This document shows, one piece after another, positions 1 through 7,778 of a stretch of 29,947 bases of DNA. Location of the stretch: positions 1 through 29,947 of the forward strand of contig JAJXVZ010000004.1 in NCBI GenBank assembly GCA_021781865.1, written 5' to 3'. The translations under genes were made by a program, and so were the position numbers. The notes beneath the pieces were generated by a model. It saw nothing but the letters and a program-made list of their open reading frames with translations, made no database searches and was not told where the DNA came from. The DNA comes from a bacterium. Its GTDB lineage: Bacteria > Patescibacteriota > Minisyncoccia > Phycocordibacterales > Phycocordibacteraceae. Every line of letters starts with the position of its first letter. Within the stretch, counting starts at the first letter, position 1.

Positions 1-447
1 AACGCGATTCGAAAGCGTTGGCCAACCCCGTCTTTCGATGTTCTATACGGTTTCCCCTTAGGCGAAAGGATGATGCATGCATCAGCGATTGCGCGAAAGT
101 TGAGTGGTATGGTATTGAATCGTTGGGAAGGAAGTCGTGCGATACGTCCTCTTGACGAGGTTCTCCTGGTTAGTGACATAATCGACAGCAAGAGAGAAGA
201 AGACGCCATTCGGTTCATCAATGGGCGAGGTGGAAACTCCATTGGCATTTGCGTCGTCTTTAATCAACAGGAGAGAACGAAAGGGCATAGACTTTCCGCT
301 GCACAGGAGTTTGAACGGGAACACAATATCCCTGTCGTGGCTGCGGCTACACTCGAGGATCTTATCCGAGTTCTCAAGAAAAAAGAAGGCATGGAAAAGA
401 TTATTAATAAAATAGCCGCTTACCAAAAAAAGTATTGCGTCTGTTAG
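1..447 (+). CDS. Phosphoribosyltransferase-like protein (orotate PRTase-like), 5'-truncated by the window edge
   Basis: The frame is open from base 1, so the N-terminus lies outside the window; the first internal ATG at 70 is probably not the true start. The visible 148 residues resemble the second half of a type I phosphoribosyltransferase. A hydrophobic strand leads into LLVSDIIDSKREEDAI, which sits where the PRPP-binding loop (usually VDDVxTTG) is found, followed by a GICVVFNQQE strand and a C-terminal IPVVAAATLEDLIRVL segment typical of orotate phosphoribosyltransferase (OPRT; second acidic residue and loop). The loop is not canonical: VSDIIDSKR replaces VDDVITTG, so activity on orotate is uncertain. 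It may be a divergent pyrE product or a PRTase-fold protein of another role. A weak hairpin with a T-rich tail follows the stop. Confidence 0.5.
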   Translation, partial: NAIRKRWPTPSFDVLYGFPLGERMMHASAIARKLSGMVLNRWEGSRAIRPLDEVLLVSDIIDSKREEDAIRFINGRGGNSIGICVVFNQQERTKGHRLSAAQEFEREHNIPVVAAATLEDLIRVLKKKEGMEKIINKIAAYQKKYCVC

Positions 448-467
448 ATTTATTCTGTAGGGGCACC

Positions 468-512
468 GAATGCGCGTAGTTACGCATCACGGGCCTTTTT
501 TATTATTTTTTA
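468..512 (+). terminator. Possible intrinsic terminator after the PRTase-like gene
   Basis: A short stem ATGCG (470-474) pairs with CGCAT (483-487) around an 8-base loop. After a GC-rich GGGCC there are T-rich runs from 496. The stem is short and separated from the T-run, so this is a weak call. Confidence 0.35.
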
Positions 513-520
513 TATTATTC

Positions 521-530
521 TATAAGCATT
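521..530 (+). promoter_or_regulatory. -10 box for the DNA glycosylase gene (leaderless type)
   Basis: TATAAG at 521-526 ends 5 bases before the ATG at 531 and there is no Shine-Dalgarno sequence. Initiation at or next to the A of the ATG is the simplest reading. No convincing -35 box is seen in the T-rich sequence upstream. Confidence 0.45.
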
Positions 531-1082
531 ATGGTGCCACTTCCCCACTCCTGGTTTGCCGGTGACACAGTCGACCTCGCAAGGAAATTGCTCGGCAAGA
601 CTGTACGACGAGGTGATTGCGCAGGCATTATCGTCGAGACCGAAGCTTATACCGTTGATCCAGCATCACATGCATTTCATGTCACGCCTCGAAGCGCCAT
701 CATGCGAGACACCTATGGTTATTGGTATATATATTTCACTTATGGCATGCATTGGTGTGCAAATGTAACGACTGATGCAGATGGTATAGGTGCGATACTT
801 ATCCGCGCCGTAAAACCTACCGAAGGTATTTCACTCATGAGGCGTCGACGTCGCACGACGCTTATGCAAAACCTTTGCTCTGGTCCTGCAAAATTTTGCG
901 AAGCGTTCGGTATCACAGGGAAAGAAAATCACCTGCCGCTTGGAGGCGATTTCGCTATTTATGATGCGCCTAAAATCCAATCTAGAAATATCGAGGCGTC
1001 AAGCCGCATCGGTATTCGAAACGGTACCGAATTTCCTTGGCGGTTCTACATAAAAGAAAGCCCGTTCATAAGTCACAGATAA
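531..1082 (+). CDS. 3-methyladenine DNA glycosylase (AAG/MPG family)
   Basis: A base-excision repair enzyme that removes alkylated or deaminated purines from DNA. The protein (183 aa) shows the whole AAG/MPG fold signature: an N-terminal LARKLLGKTV, then IIVETEAY at 33-40 with E36 at the position of the catalytic glutamate, RSAIMRD, YFTYGMHWCANV (69-79, the minor-groove intercalation and base-pocket region), and CSGPAKFCEAFGI near residue 117. The length is usual for bacterial members (about 180-210 aa). The start at 531 fits both the family N-terminus and the -10 box immediately upstream. It is a single-gene unit between the PRTase fragment and an orphan gene. Family assignment is secure; the substrate range is inferred. 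Confidence 0.95.
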   Translation: MVPLPHSWFAGDTVDLARKLLGKTVRRGDCAGIIVETEAYTVDPASHAFHVTPRSAIMRDTYGYWYIYFTYGMHWCANVTTDADGIGAILIRAVKPTEGISLMRRRRRTTLMQNLCSGPAKFCEAFGITGKENHLPLGGDFAIYDAPKIQSRNIEASSRIGIRNGTEFPWRFYIKESPFISHR

Positions 1083-1086
1083 CAGA

Positions 1087-1100
1087 CAACTTATAAGTTG
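1087..1100. repeat. 14-bp perfect palindrome
   Basis: CAACTTATAAGTTG lies just after the glycosylase stop and about 80 bases before the next gene. It could be an operator or a small 3'-end hairpin; nothing in the window decides this. Confidence 0.4.
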
Positions 1101-1180
1101 GTTACTCTGAATAAAGTGATGTATATTACTTTTGGGTAAGTTGTTTATATTAAAATTAATTTTTGATGTGGAGGCATTAA

Positions 1181-1639
1181 GTGAAAAAGAAAACTGGACA
1201 CTGCTTTGAGTTGTTATTTCCGGAGGAAAAAGAAATGAGATCTCCAGTCCAATTTGAGAACGGGGGCTGGGGAGTACGATGGAAAGGGTGCGGTCTTCTT
1301 AGGGATATTTCTCAATCTCCTCTCACTGAGCGGCGATTTCAGTTCAAGACGGCTCTTTACGAGATAGAGGGACGGGAACGGCACGTAGTGCAACTGTGGC
1401 ATACATTAATCGGGATACAAGGTCTTCCCAGTTCGACCAGAGATCAATACCTGAAACTAGGAATTTGTAATTCACGTAAATTGATCGACACGGTGTGCGA
1501 AATAATACTAGAAAAACTTATCAGCGAAACACCGCCAGTAGGTCCAACCCCAGAAATCGTTCTTGTGTGCTTTCGTCTCGAAATTAAGAATAGGAATTTG
1601 TACCTAGTGGCACCAGGGAGGCACACCCTCATAAACTAA
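1181..1639 (+). CDS. Orphan hypothetical protein with strong Shine-Dalgarno site
   Basis: I do not recognise this 152-aa protein. It has no signal peptide, membrane segment or known motif; it is soluble, mixed alpha/beta in composition, with Trp and Cys in the first third (GGWGVRWKGCGLL) and an aliphatic helix around residues 100-115. The start is GTG at 1181, preceded by GGAGG at 1171-1175. A second in-frame start, ATG at 1235 (M19), also has a good site (CGGAGG at 1221-1226), so two translation starts are possible. A strong intrinsic terminator follows. SD-led, monocistronic and terminator-bounded, it is unlike the leaderless core genes around it and resembles the orphan genes at 14628 and 24361 in layout, though not in sequence. 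Confidence 0.7.
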   Translation: MKKKTGHCFELLFPEEKEMRSPVQFENGGWGVRWKGCGLLRDISQSPLTERRFQFKTALYEIEGRERHVVQLWHTLIGIQGLPSSTRDQYLKLGICNSRKLIDTVCEIILEKLISETPPVGPTPEIVLVCFRLEIKNRNLYLVAPGRHTLIN

Positions 1640-1654
1640 AAGAAGAGCATTCTA

Positions 1655-1686
1655 AACGACGCGGGAAACTCCGTGTCGTTTTTTTT
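1655..1686 (+). terminator. Intrinsic terminator
   Basis: AACGACGCGG (1655-1664) pairs with CCGTGTCGTT (1671-1680) around a GAAACT loop, with one G-U pair, and T-tract bases continue to 1686. A textbook rho-independent terminator for the gene ending at 1639; it lies in the gap between convergent genes. Confidence 0.9.
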
Positions 1687-1710
1687 GTTTGTAATGAACC
1701 CTTTCTATCT

Positions 1711-2829
1711 TCAACGTATCGATCGATACCCGCTCACGACACCATGGGGCGACAGAACGAACTGCCAGAGTTGTATGTTCCGTGCACGCGCGGCTCCCGC
1801 GCAAGAAAGAAGATAGTATTTCCACATACGATAAAAGCGGTCTCCATATTTCGTACTAAGCTTCGGCCAAGCTGTATCAAAATTCTTGAACCACGCCATA
1901 AGCGTGGCGTCATAGTCAGCACCAAAATTATGTACATCCTCAACTAGAAAAGATCCTTCAATTGCCCTCCCTATTTGAGCAATGGACGGGAGTGCGCCTC
2001 CTGGGAAAATATATTTCTCTATCCACGGATCGGTGTTCCTTAATGAGCGGGCATACCCAATGGTGTGTAGCAAAAAAAGTCCTTCCTCCTTAAGGCAACG
2101 GCGCACAATGGTGAAATATTCGTGGTAATTTTTGATGCCCACGTGTTCGAACATACCAATTGAGATTATGTGATCAAACTTCTCATTAAGGGAGCGGTAA
2201 TCTTGAACACGAATTTCAATCGGTAGTCCCTTGCAACGCTCATGCGCAAGAACCGCCTGCTCTTTTGAGATTGTAATTCCGACAATCGACACGCCATAAC
2301 ATTCTGCGGCATATTTCGCAAAACCACCCCAACCGCAACCAATATCAAGAACACGATCGCCATGCTTCAACCCTAATTTCCGGCACACAAGATCGAGTTT
2401 CGCTTCTTGCGCCTCCGTCAACGTCGTTGCGTCTTCCCAATAACCGCATGAATAAACCATGCGCGGATCAAGCATTGCCTCATAGAGATTATTGCCGATA
2501 TCGTAATGCATCTCACCAACTTTAAAAGCACGACTATATGATTGCTGGTTAAAAATGAGTGCTTTCGTAATGGTTAGAATTGACGCGAAATTAATTTCAA
2601 ACGCTTTATCCAAGTCCGCTATGAGCGCCTTATAAATAAACACATCAAGCGCGTTACTATCCCACCAGCCATCCATGTACGCCTCGCCGAGACCGAGCGT
2701 GCCGTAACGAGTGACGCGATTAAAAAGCCGCTCATTGTGAACAGTGATGTCCTGTGGGCGACTCCCGCCAATTGTTATGTCAGCCTTTTTTAACAATGCT
2801 TCAGCAAACGCGCGCATAGATGCCATCAT
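1711..2829 (-). CDS. cfa: Cyclopropane-fatty-acyl-phospholipid synthase
   Basis: An S-adenosylmethionine-dependent enzyme that adds a methylene bridge across double bonds of phospholipid acyl chains at the membrane surface. The 372-aa length is close to E. coli Cfa (382). Visible signatures are an N-terminal lipid-binding domain (1-100) with YGTLGLGEAYMDGWW, VYSCGYW with C128 at the active-site cysteine position, a SAM-binding loop VLDIGCGWGGF (160-170), IGMFEHVG with the conserved Glu, LLHTIG with the conserved His, and FGADYDATLMAW near the C-terminus with the conserved Tyr. It is a single-gene unit on the minus strand with its own leaderless-type promoter. MM at the start leaves the first or second ATG (2829 or 2826) open. 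Having this enzyme in a lineage usually without fatty-acid synthesis suggests it edits scavenged lipids. Confidence 0.95.
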   Translation of the reverse strand: MMASMRAFAEALLKKADITIGGSRPQDITVHNERLFNRVTRYGTLGLGEAYMDGWWDSNALDVFIYKALIADLDKAFEINFASILTITKALIFNQQSYSRAFKVGEMHYDIGNNLYEAMLDPRMVYSCGYWEDATTLTEAQEAKLDLVCRKLGLKHGDRVLDIGCGWGGFAKYAAECYGVSIVGITISKEQAVLAHERCKGLPIEIRVQDYRSLNEKFDHIISIGMFEHVGIKNYHEYFTIVRRCLKEEGLFLLHTIGYARSLRNTDPWIEKYIFPGGALPSIAQIGRAIEGSFLVEDVHNFGADYDATLMAWFKNFDTAWPKLSTKYGDRFYRMWKYYLLSCAGAARARNIQLWQFVLSPHGVVSGYRSIR

Positions 2830-2834
2830 GCTGC

Positions 2835-2863
2835 ACTATAACTGAATCTGGCAAAGAGACAAT
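2835..2863 (-). promoter_or_regulatory. Promoter of cfa (leaderless type)
   Basis: On the minus strand TTGTCT, a 16-base spacer and TATAGT (plus 2835-2840) lie directly before the start. The -10 ends 5 bases before the first ATG and 8 before the second, so transcription would begin at the start codon. No SD is present. Confidence 0.55.
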
Positions 2864-2906
2864 TCAATATACTGACTCTTAGCACGTGGGGATTCTCATT
2901 TTATTC

Positions 2907-4691
2907 TTAGCGCCGTGACTTAGCGCGGTCATTTTCAGTAAGGAACTGTTTACGTAAACGAACGCTCGTGGGCGTGATCTCTAGATACTCATCATCCGCC
3001 ATGATTTCAAGTCCATGTTCTATGGTAAGGTCGAAAGTCGGCACCAACACAATGGCTTCATCAGTTCCTGAAGCACGCACGTTCGATTGATTCTTACCTT
3101 TTGTGGGATTCGCCATCATCTCCTCGCCCTTGGCGGTATTGCCGATGACCATGCCTTCATATACCTCGTCCGCCGGTTTCACATAGAGCTGCCCACGGTT
3201 CTGAAGATTCCATAATGAATAACCAAGCGCCTTACCAGTTGCCATAGAGATCATCGAACCGACCTGCCGCCTCTTGATTTCCCCGGCATATGGTTTGAAA
3301 CCGATCACGCGCGAAGAGAGAATCCCTTCACCGCGCGTGTCGATAACGAATACATTTTTGTATCCGAGTAATCCGCGTGTTGGACCAACAAGGGTAAGGC
3401 GTACGCTATTCTCATGTTGGGTGAGATTCTGTAATGCAAATGCACGCGCACCAAGCTTTTTGATAATAGCGCCTTGGAATTCCGACGGAGTATCGATAAT
3501 GACCTCTTCGAAAGGTTCCATTTTTACACCGTTCTCTTCATGAATGATAACGTGTGGCTGAGAAACTTGAAGTTCGTATCCCTCTCGGCGCATGTTTTCA
3601 AGAAGCACCGCGATATGCAGTTCACCACGGCCAGATACACGAAAAGAGTCTGAACTTGAAAAGTCAATCTTGAGACCGACGTTAATTTCAAGTTCTTTTT
3701 CGAGACGATCGTGAATTTGACGGCTAGTCACGTATTTCCCCTCACGCCCAGCAAAAGGTGAATTGTTGACGAGAAAATTAAGCGCAATGGTCGGCTCGTC
3801 CACTGCGATCGCAGGCAAGGGTACAACAGACTCGTCGGTTGTTACCGTTTCACCGATATAGATATCTGGGAGACCTGCAATGAGTACTATGTCCCCTGCT
3901 GATGCTTCAGCTGTTTCGACTCGTTCAAGGCCTTGGAAAGTAAATATTTTGGTTGTACGACCGCTTCGCACTTCCCCGTTAGGTTTCTTTATGAAGACTT
4001 GCTGATTGGGGCGAATAGTCCCGACGTAGATACGGCCAACTGCAAGACGCCCTAGAAAATTATCATATGCAAGATTGAAGGGCTGAAGCAACAATGGCGC
4101 ATTCGGGTCAATAGCGATATTCGCCACTGGAACCTTCTCAAGAATAGTGTCGAGTAAAGGAGTAAGGTCCTTGTGTTCGTCGGTAAGATTTTTGAGCGCG
4201 ATACCTTCACGTCCAATTGCGTATATGACTGGGAAACTGGACTGTTCGTTCGATGCACCGAGTTCAAGAAAAAGTTCTAGCACCTGTTCTTCTGAACGTG
4301 CGGGGTCAGACGCTGGCTTATCGATTTTATTGAGCACGACAATCGGTTTAAGCCCAAGTTCTAAAGATTTTTTCAATACAAAACGGGTTTGTGGCATGGG
4401 GCCCTCCGCTGCGTCAACAACGAGCAGAACCGAATCGATAGAACGTAACACGCGTTCAACCTCGCTGCCAAAGTCTGCGTGCCCAGGTGTATCGACAATA
4501 TTGATCTTGGTGCCTTTGTATTCAACCGAAGCATTTTTGGCGTAAATAGTAATACCGCGCTCGCGTTCAAGCGCGTTGCTGTCCATCGTTGCACCTTCTG
4601 CCACCGCACCAGTCTGTTTGAGAATAGCATCGGTTAAGGCCGTTTTCCCGTGGTCAACGTGCGCAATAATAGCAATATTTCTAATTTCCAT
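2907..4691 (-). CDS. typA: Ribosome-associated translational GTPase TypA/BipA
   Basis: An EF-G-like GTPase that binds the ribosome and acts in 50S assembly and stress or cold adaptation. The 594-aa length matches the family. The G domain carries G1 AHVDHGKT (10-17), G2 RERGIT (43-48), G3 DTPGH (67-71) and G4 NKID (121-124). Then come the domain II beta-barrel, the domain III/V folds and the BipA-specific C-terminal domain (LLGYKNVFVIDTRGEG, MVIGNTAKGEEM, and an ending in EITPTSVRLRKQFL). The leader between the upstream ABC-F gene (stop at 4832) and this gene is 140 bases; the sequence just before the ATG is T-rich with no SD. Identification is secure. Confidence 0.97.
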   Translation of the reverse strand: MEIRNIAIIAHVDHGKTALTDAILKQTGAVAEGATMDSNALERERGITIYAKNASVEYKGTKINIVDTPGHADFGSEVERVLRSIDSVLLVVDAAEGPMPQTRFVLKKSLELGLKPIVVLNKIDKPASDPARSEEQVLELFLELGASNEQSSFPVIYAIGREGIALKNLTDEHKDLTPLLDTILEKVPVANIAIDPNAPLLLQPFNLAYDNFLGRLAVGRIYVGTIRPNQQVFIKKPNGEVRSGRTTKIFTFQGLERVETAEASAGDIVLIAGLPDIYIGETVTTDESVVPLPAIAVDEPTIALNFLVNNSPFAGREGKYVTSRQIHDRLEKELEINVGLKIDFSSSDSFRVSGRGELHIAVLLENMRREGYELQVSQPHVIIHEENGVKMEPFEEVIIDTPSEFQGAIIKKLGARAFALQNLTQHENSVRLTLVGPTRGLLGYKNVFVIDTRGEGILSSRVIGFKPYAGEIKRRQVGSMISMATGKALGYSLWNLQNRGQLYVKPADEVYEGMVIGNTAKGEEMMANPTKGKNQSNVRASGTDEAIVLVPTFDLTIEHGLEIMADDEYLEITPTSVRLRKQFLTENDRAKSRR

Positions 4692-4831
4692 AAAATAAAA
4701 ATGCCGCGTGGGCGGTAATTCACCGTACCACGAAAATTATTTTCGTACAAATATTTCAACCTGAATTACTCGTATATCACGTGGTGGGACACCGAAATTC
4801 ATCATCGCGAACCGTGAATAAATGGGGACAT

Positions 4832-6283
4832 TTACTTCCCCATATCTAGAATGTCATCGATGCGGATTTGTTCAACAAACTCAGGCACGTGAGAAACAAG
4901 GATCATCGCACCCGTGTACGCGTCGAGTGCCTTTGCGATGATGGGCAAATGTCGAAAATTAATATGATTTGTCGGCTCATCGAGAATGAGTAGTCCTGGC
5001 TTCTCAAGCACGAGTGCGGCAAAAGCAACTAGGCCTTTCTGCCCCTCCGAAAGATTCCCGATTTTAAAATGGATTATGTCTGCGGTGAGTAGGAATCCTG
5101 CAGCAACCGCACGCAATCGCTCCTCATCTGGCTTGCTCATTGCATGACTCAAGGCTGTATACACCGTCTGATCAAAATCAAGTGTGGAAAAATCCTGACG
5201 ATAATAGCCGACTTTCACTCCTCCCGCGATGGTCGCACTCTCTGTTTCGCCGCTCGCTATCGCTTCCAAGAGTGTACTTTTGCCGATACCATTCGGGCCG
5301 CGCAAGAGAAGATGTTGATTCTTCCGCAGCGAGACATTCGCCATTTTCTTCACAAATTTCTTGCCATTCTGTACCTTGTACGATGAGAGCGAGAAAATGA
5401 CGCCGCTCAATTGTTCTTGTGCGGGAATCGTGAAGGGTCGTATGGTGCGATCCTCCTTCCGTACATCTACTTTTGCTTCTTCCATCTCCTCAACTTCGGT
5501 GCGCATCTTCTTTGCCACGAGCCGCATCTTCCCGCCCTTCTGCGCGAAGAAGTTTGCTTTGTCCTTATTGTCCTGGATCTTTTTCTCAAGCTGTGCGTTC
5601 TTTCGATTCTCCTTATCAATACGCACCGAGATGTCTCGCAGCACATCGTTATAATTTCCAGGATATTGTTCAATCTTGTGTGTGAAAACGTCTAAATATA
5701 AAACGCCTGTGGTAAATGCATTGAGAAATCTGGCGTCGTGTGATATGACGACGCAGGTTTTTGAGTAGTCGATTAGAAATTTGGTGAGATGTTCTATGCC
5801 AGCGGTATCAAGATTGTTCGTTGGCTCATCGAGTAATAGCAGGTCGGGGTTTTGAATGAGCGCAGATGCGAGCAGCAGTCGCGCCTGTTGACCGCCTGAA
5901 AAACTTTTCACCACACGATCATGGTCGGCCTTCAAATTCACGGTCTCAAGTACCGCGTCAATACGAGGATCTATATCGTATATTGGTTTTTCGAAACATT
6001 TTTTAAAAAATTCACGTACAGTAAGCCCCAGGTCATCTCGTGGGATGACCTGGGGTGCGGTCGCAATTGTTACACCATACATCGTATGTACCTCACCACT
6101 CTCGGGCTTTAAAACACCGACGATAAGGGAGAATAGTGTTGATTTCCCTGCTCCATTCTGTCCCATGACCGCCATCTTCATACCACGTCGAATAGAGAAA
6201 TCGACTTCGTCAAAAATCGGCTTGTTGTGTCCGTATTCGAACGAGACTTTTTCAAAACGGATGATGCTTTCTTCTCGAGTCAT
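4832..6283 (-). CDS. ABC-F family ATPase (two nucleotide-binding domains, no membrane domain)
   Basis: A soluble ABC protein of the ABC-F class, which act on the ribosome as translation factors or antibiotic-protection proteins. NBD1 has Walker A GQNGAGKST (41-49), signature SFSGGQ (127-132) and Walker B LLLLDEPTNNLD. A highly charged linker (about 210-285, YPGNYNDV then Lys/Glu-rich helices) fits the P-site tRNA interaction motif region. NBD2 has Walker A GPNGIGKST (329-337), signature LSEGQ (411-415) and Walker B LLILDEPTNHIN. NBD2 departs slightly from consensus: SEGQ for SGGQ, and Asn instead of Asp after NHI. There is no C-terminal extension. At 483 aa it is a short member. The subfamily (Etta, Uup, YbiT or resistance type) cannot be decided by eye. 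Confidence 0.9.
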   Translation of the reverse strand: MTREESIIRFEKVSFEYGHNKPIFDEVDFSIRRGMKMAVMGQNGAGKSTLFSLIVGVLKPESGEVHTMYGVTIATAPQVIPRDDLGLTVREFFKKCFEKPIYDIDPRIDAVLETVNLKADHDRVVKSFSGGQQARLLLASALIQNPDLLLLDEPTNNLDTAGIEHLTKFLIDYSKTCVVISHDARFLNAFTTGVLYLDVFTHKIEQYPGNYNDVLRDISVRIDKENRKNAQLEKKIQDNKDKANFFAQKGGKMRLVAKKMRTEVEEMEEAKVDVRKEDRTIRPFTIPAQEQLSGVIFSLSSYKVQNGKKFVKKMANVSLRKNQHLLLRGPNGIGKSTLLEAIASGETESATIAGGVKVGYYRQDFSTLDFDQTVYTALSHAMSKPDEERLRAVAAGFLLTADIIHFKIGNLSEGQKGLVAFAALVLEKPGLLILDEPTNHINFRHLPIIAKALDAYTGAMILVSHVPEFVEQIRIDDILDMGK

Positions 6284-6419
6284 ATGAGCACCCTACCTTA
6301 TTTTGTATCGAAATGGAAAGTCTACCTTATTTCACTCTGATCTTTATATCCCATGAAAAGCCATGTGTCCCTCGTTGCTTCTGGTTAGCGTATGCATTAA
6401 AAGCCGTAGTGCGGTATTG

Positions 6420-6431
6420 TATAGTGCCTAC
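6420..6431 (+). promoter_or_regulatory. -10 box setting the start of the pseudouridine synthase
   Basis: TATAGT at 6420-6425 is followed by 6 bases and ATG at 6432. A weak TTAAAA at 6397-6402 sits 17 bases upstream. This places transcription start at the ATG and argues against the longer reading frame that begins at 6363. Confidence 0.6.
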
Positions 6432-7160
6432 ATGTCAAAAACCAATGGGAAGGTTCTGGATGCGTATCCAATGCGCATTAATAAGTATCTCGCGAATGAA
6501 CGAGGTATCGCAACGCGACGTGGGGCAGACGAACTTATCGCAAATGGGCACGTACTCATCAATGGCCATATTGCGCTCCTGGGGGAAAAGATACGGAAGG
6601 GCGATCATGTCGAACTCATTGGGAAGACAGTTCAAAAAAATTACCTTTACTACGCTTATCATAAACCAGTCGGTATTATCACGCATTCACCACAGGCAGA
6701 CGAGAAAGATATTAAGGGAAGTGTCCACTTGCCAAAGGACGTATTTCCTATCGGCCGACTCGATAAGGATTCAAGTGGACTCATAATCCTTACGAATGAT
6801 GGCCGTGTAACCGACCGACTCTTGAATCCGAAGTATACCCACGACAAAGAGTATCGCGTTCGGACGCTCGATCCACTTCGCGACAGCTTCAAGAAGACCA
6901 TGGAGAATGGCGTCAACATTGAAGGCTATCTAACGAAACGCTGTTCGGTACGAGTAACCGGACCGAACACTTTCACAATCACTCTCGTCGAGGGTAAAAA
7001 ACATCAGATACGCCGGATGGTTGCGGCACTCCATAACACTGTCGTCGAACTCAAGCGCGTCCGCATATTAAATGTGCGGCTTGACAATCTTACGCTAGGA
7101 ATGTGGCGTCTTATTGGAGGGGAAGAACTTGCGATATTCCTTTCTTCTATCGGACTCTAA
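6432..7160 (+). CDS. rRNA pseudouridine synthase, RluB/E/F (RsuA) type
   Basis: Isomerises uridine to pseudouridine in RNA, most likely 23S rRNA. An S4 RNA-binding domain (about 14-60, MRINKYLANERGIATRRGADELI) is followed by the catalytic fold. PIGRLDKDSSGLIIL contains D111 at the position of the catalytic aspartate in the GRLDxxxxGL motif, and KEYRV and GKKHQIRRM are the other family blocks. The start at 6432 (242 aa) is chosen because a TATAGT box ends 6 bases before it and the S4 domain begins soon after; the frame is open back to 6363 but the extra residues look unlike this family. RluF-like features are the S4 domain and the long RRM block, but the target uridine is not predictable here. 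It converges on the 2H phosphoesterase gene with 13 bases between them. Confidence 0.93.
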   Translation: MSKTNGKVLDAYPMRINKYLANERGIATRRGADELIANGHVLINGHIALLGEKIRKGDHVELIGKTVQKNYLYYAYHKPVGIITHSPQADEKDIKGSVHLPKDVFPIGRLDKDSSGLIILTNDGRVTDRLLNPKYTHDKEYRVRTLDPLRDSFKKTMENGVNIEGYLTKRCSVRVTGPNTFTITLVEGKKHQIRRMVAALHNTVVELKRVRILNVRLDNLTLGMWRLIGGEELAIFLSSIGL

Positions 7161-7170
7161 ATAATTAGAG
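7155..7170. terminator. Small hairpin between convergent genes
   Basis: CTCTAA (7155-7160) pairs with TTAGAG (7165-7170) around ATAA, overlapping the stop codon of the pseudouridine synthase gene. There is no T-tract. It may protect mRNA 3' ends rather than terminate. Confidence 0.25.
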
Positions 7171-7173
7171 ACC

Positions 7174-7731
7174 TCACGAGGCGATTAACTCAAATTCTCC
7201 CAATTTCCTCCAATCTGCAACATCTCCATTCGTCCTATATAGGTGGATCCGATTCACAAAGAAAAAAGGTTCGCTCGGTATGACAAGAGTTTCTACGATC
7301 TTCTCCGTTTTCGCGCGAAGATAATTCCCATAGAGTAGACTCAGGTGTGGCACATAGATATCGTTGTCCTCCATTTCGAAAACCTGCCTTGCTAAGGTGT
7401 GGTACATGTTCATCTTCTTTGTTTCTTTGATCTTGAAATATAAGGCTCTGAAATACACATCCTCTATATCCAGTCTTTCCAACGTCAACGAAAAAGGCGT
7501 AAGTGCATCTGCTACTGCACGCGCCTTCGAAACGATCCTTTCTTCAGACCCTGCGGGTATCCCTGCAAGCAACGTAACGTGCGGTTTAAAAATAGGGCCG
7601 CCACACTCTTGGGCGAGTTTTTGAATTATACTGCTCAGTTCCCCCGCAAGTGGCTCAACAGGTTCAATAAATAGATGGAAACCTTCTGTCTTGCCGTTCA
7701 TAGAATCAACCATTGATTCAGATTCTAACAT
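7174..7731 (-). CDS. 2H phosphoesterase superfamily protein (2'-5' RNA ligase / cyclic phosphodiesterase-like)
   Basis: The protein has the two HxT/S motifs that define 2H phosphoesterases: PHVTLL with H51 and PHLSLL with H129, each in a beta strand and about 78 residues apart. Family members hydrolyse or form 2'-5' or cyclic phosphodiester bonds in RNA or nucleotides; the spacing fits the LigT/CPDase fold. It is 185 aa from the first ATG, which is close to family length. The first residues (MLESESMVDSMNGKTEGFH) are probably not conserved, and M7 or M11 are possible starts. A TATAGT box at 7753-7758 (minus strand) gives a leader of about 14 bases. It is divergent from cytochrome b with a 47-base shared control region. 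The substrate is unknown. Confidence 0.75.
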   Translation of the reverse strand: MLESESMVDSMNGKTEGFHLFIEPVEPLAGELSSIIQKLAQECGGPIFKPHVTLLAGIPAGSEERIVSKARAVADALTPFSLTLERLDIEDVYFRALYFKIKETKKMNMYHTLARQVFEMEDNDIYVPHLSLLYGNYLRAKTEKIVETLVIPSEPFFFVNRIHLYRTNGDVADWRKLGEFELIAS

Positions 7732-7752
7732 TCTCCATATTTAACTGAGTCT

Positions 7753-7778
7753 ACTATAACTTGTGATATTGTAAGTAA
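7753..7778. promoter_or_regulatory. Divergent promoter region between 2H phosphoesterase and cytochrome b
   Basis: On the minus strand TATAGT (plus 7753-7758) serves the 2H gene. On the plus strand TG-A-TATTGT (7764-7772), an extended -10, ends 6 bases before the ATG of the cytochrome b gene at 7779. The two -10 boxes are about 10 bases apart, so the two polymerases would compete. Confidence 0.5.

Noticed and set aside
4737..4805. 22-aa ORF (MMNFGVPPRDIRVIQVEIF...) between the ABC-F gene and typA, minus strand.
   Set aside because: Too short, no SD or clear -10 box; a leader peptide is possible but unsupported.
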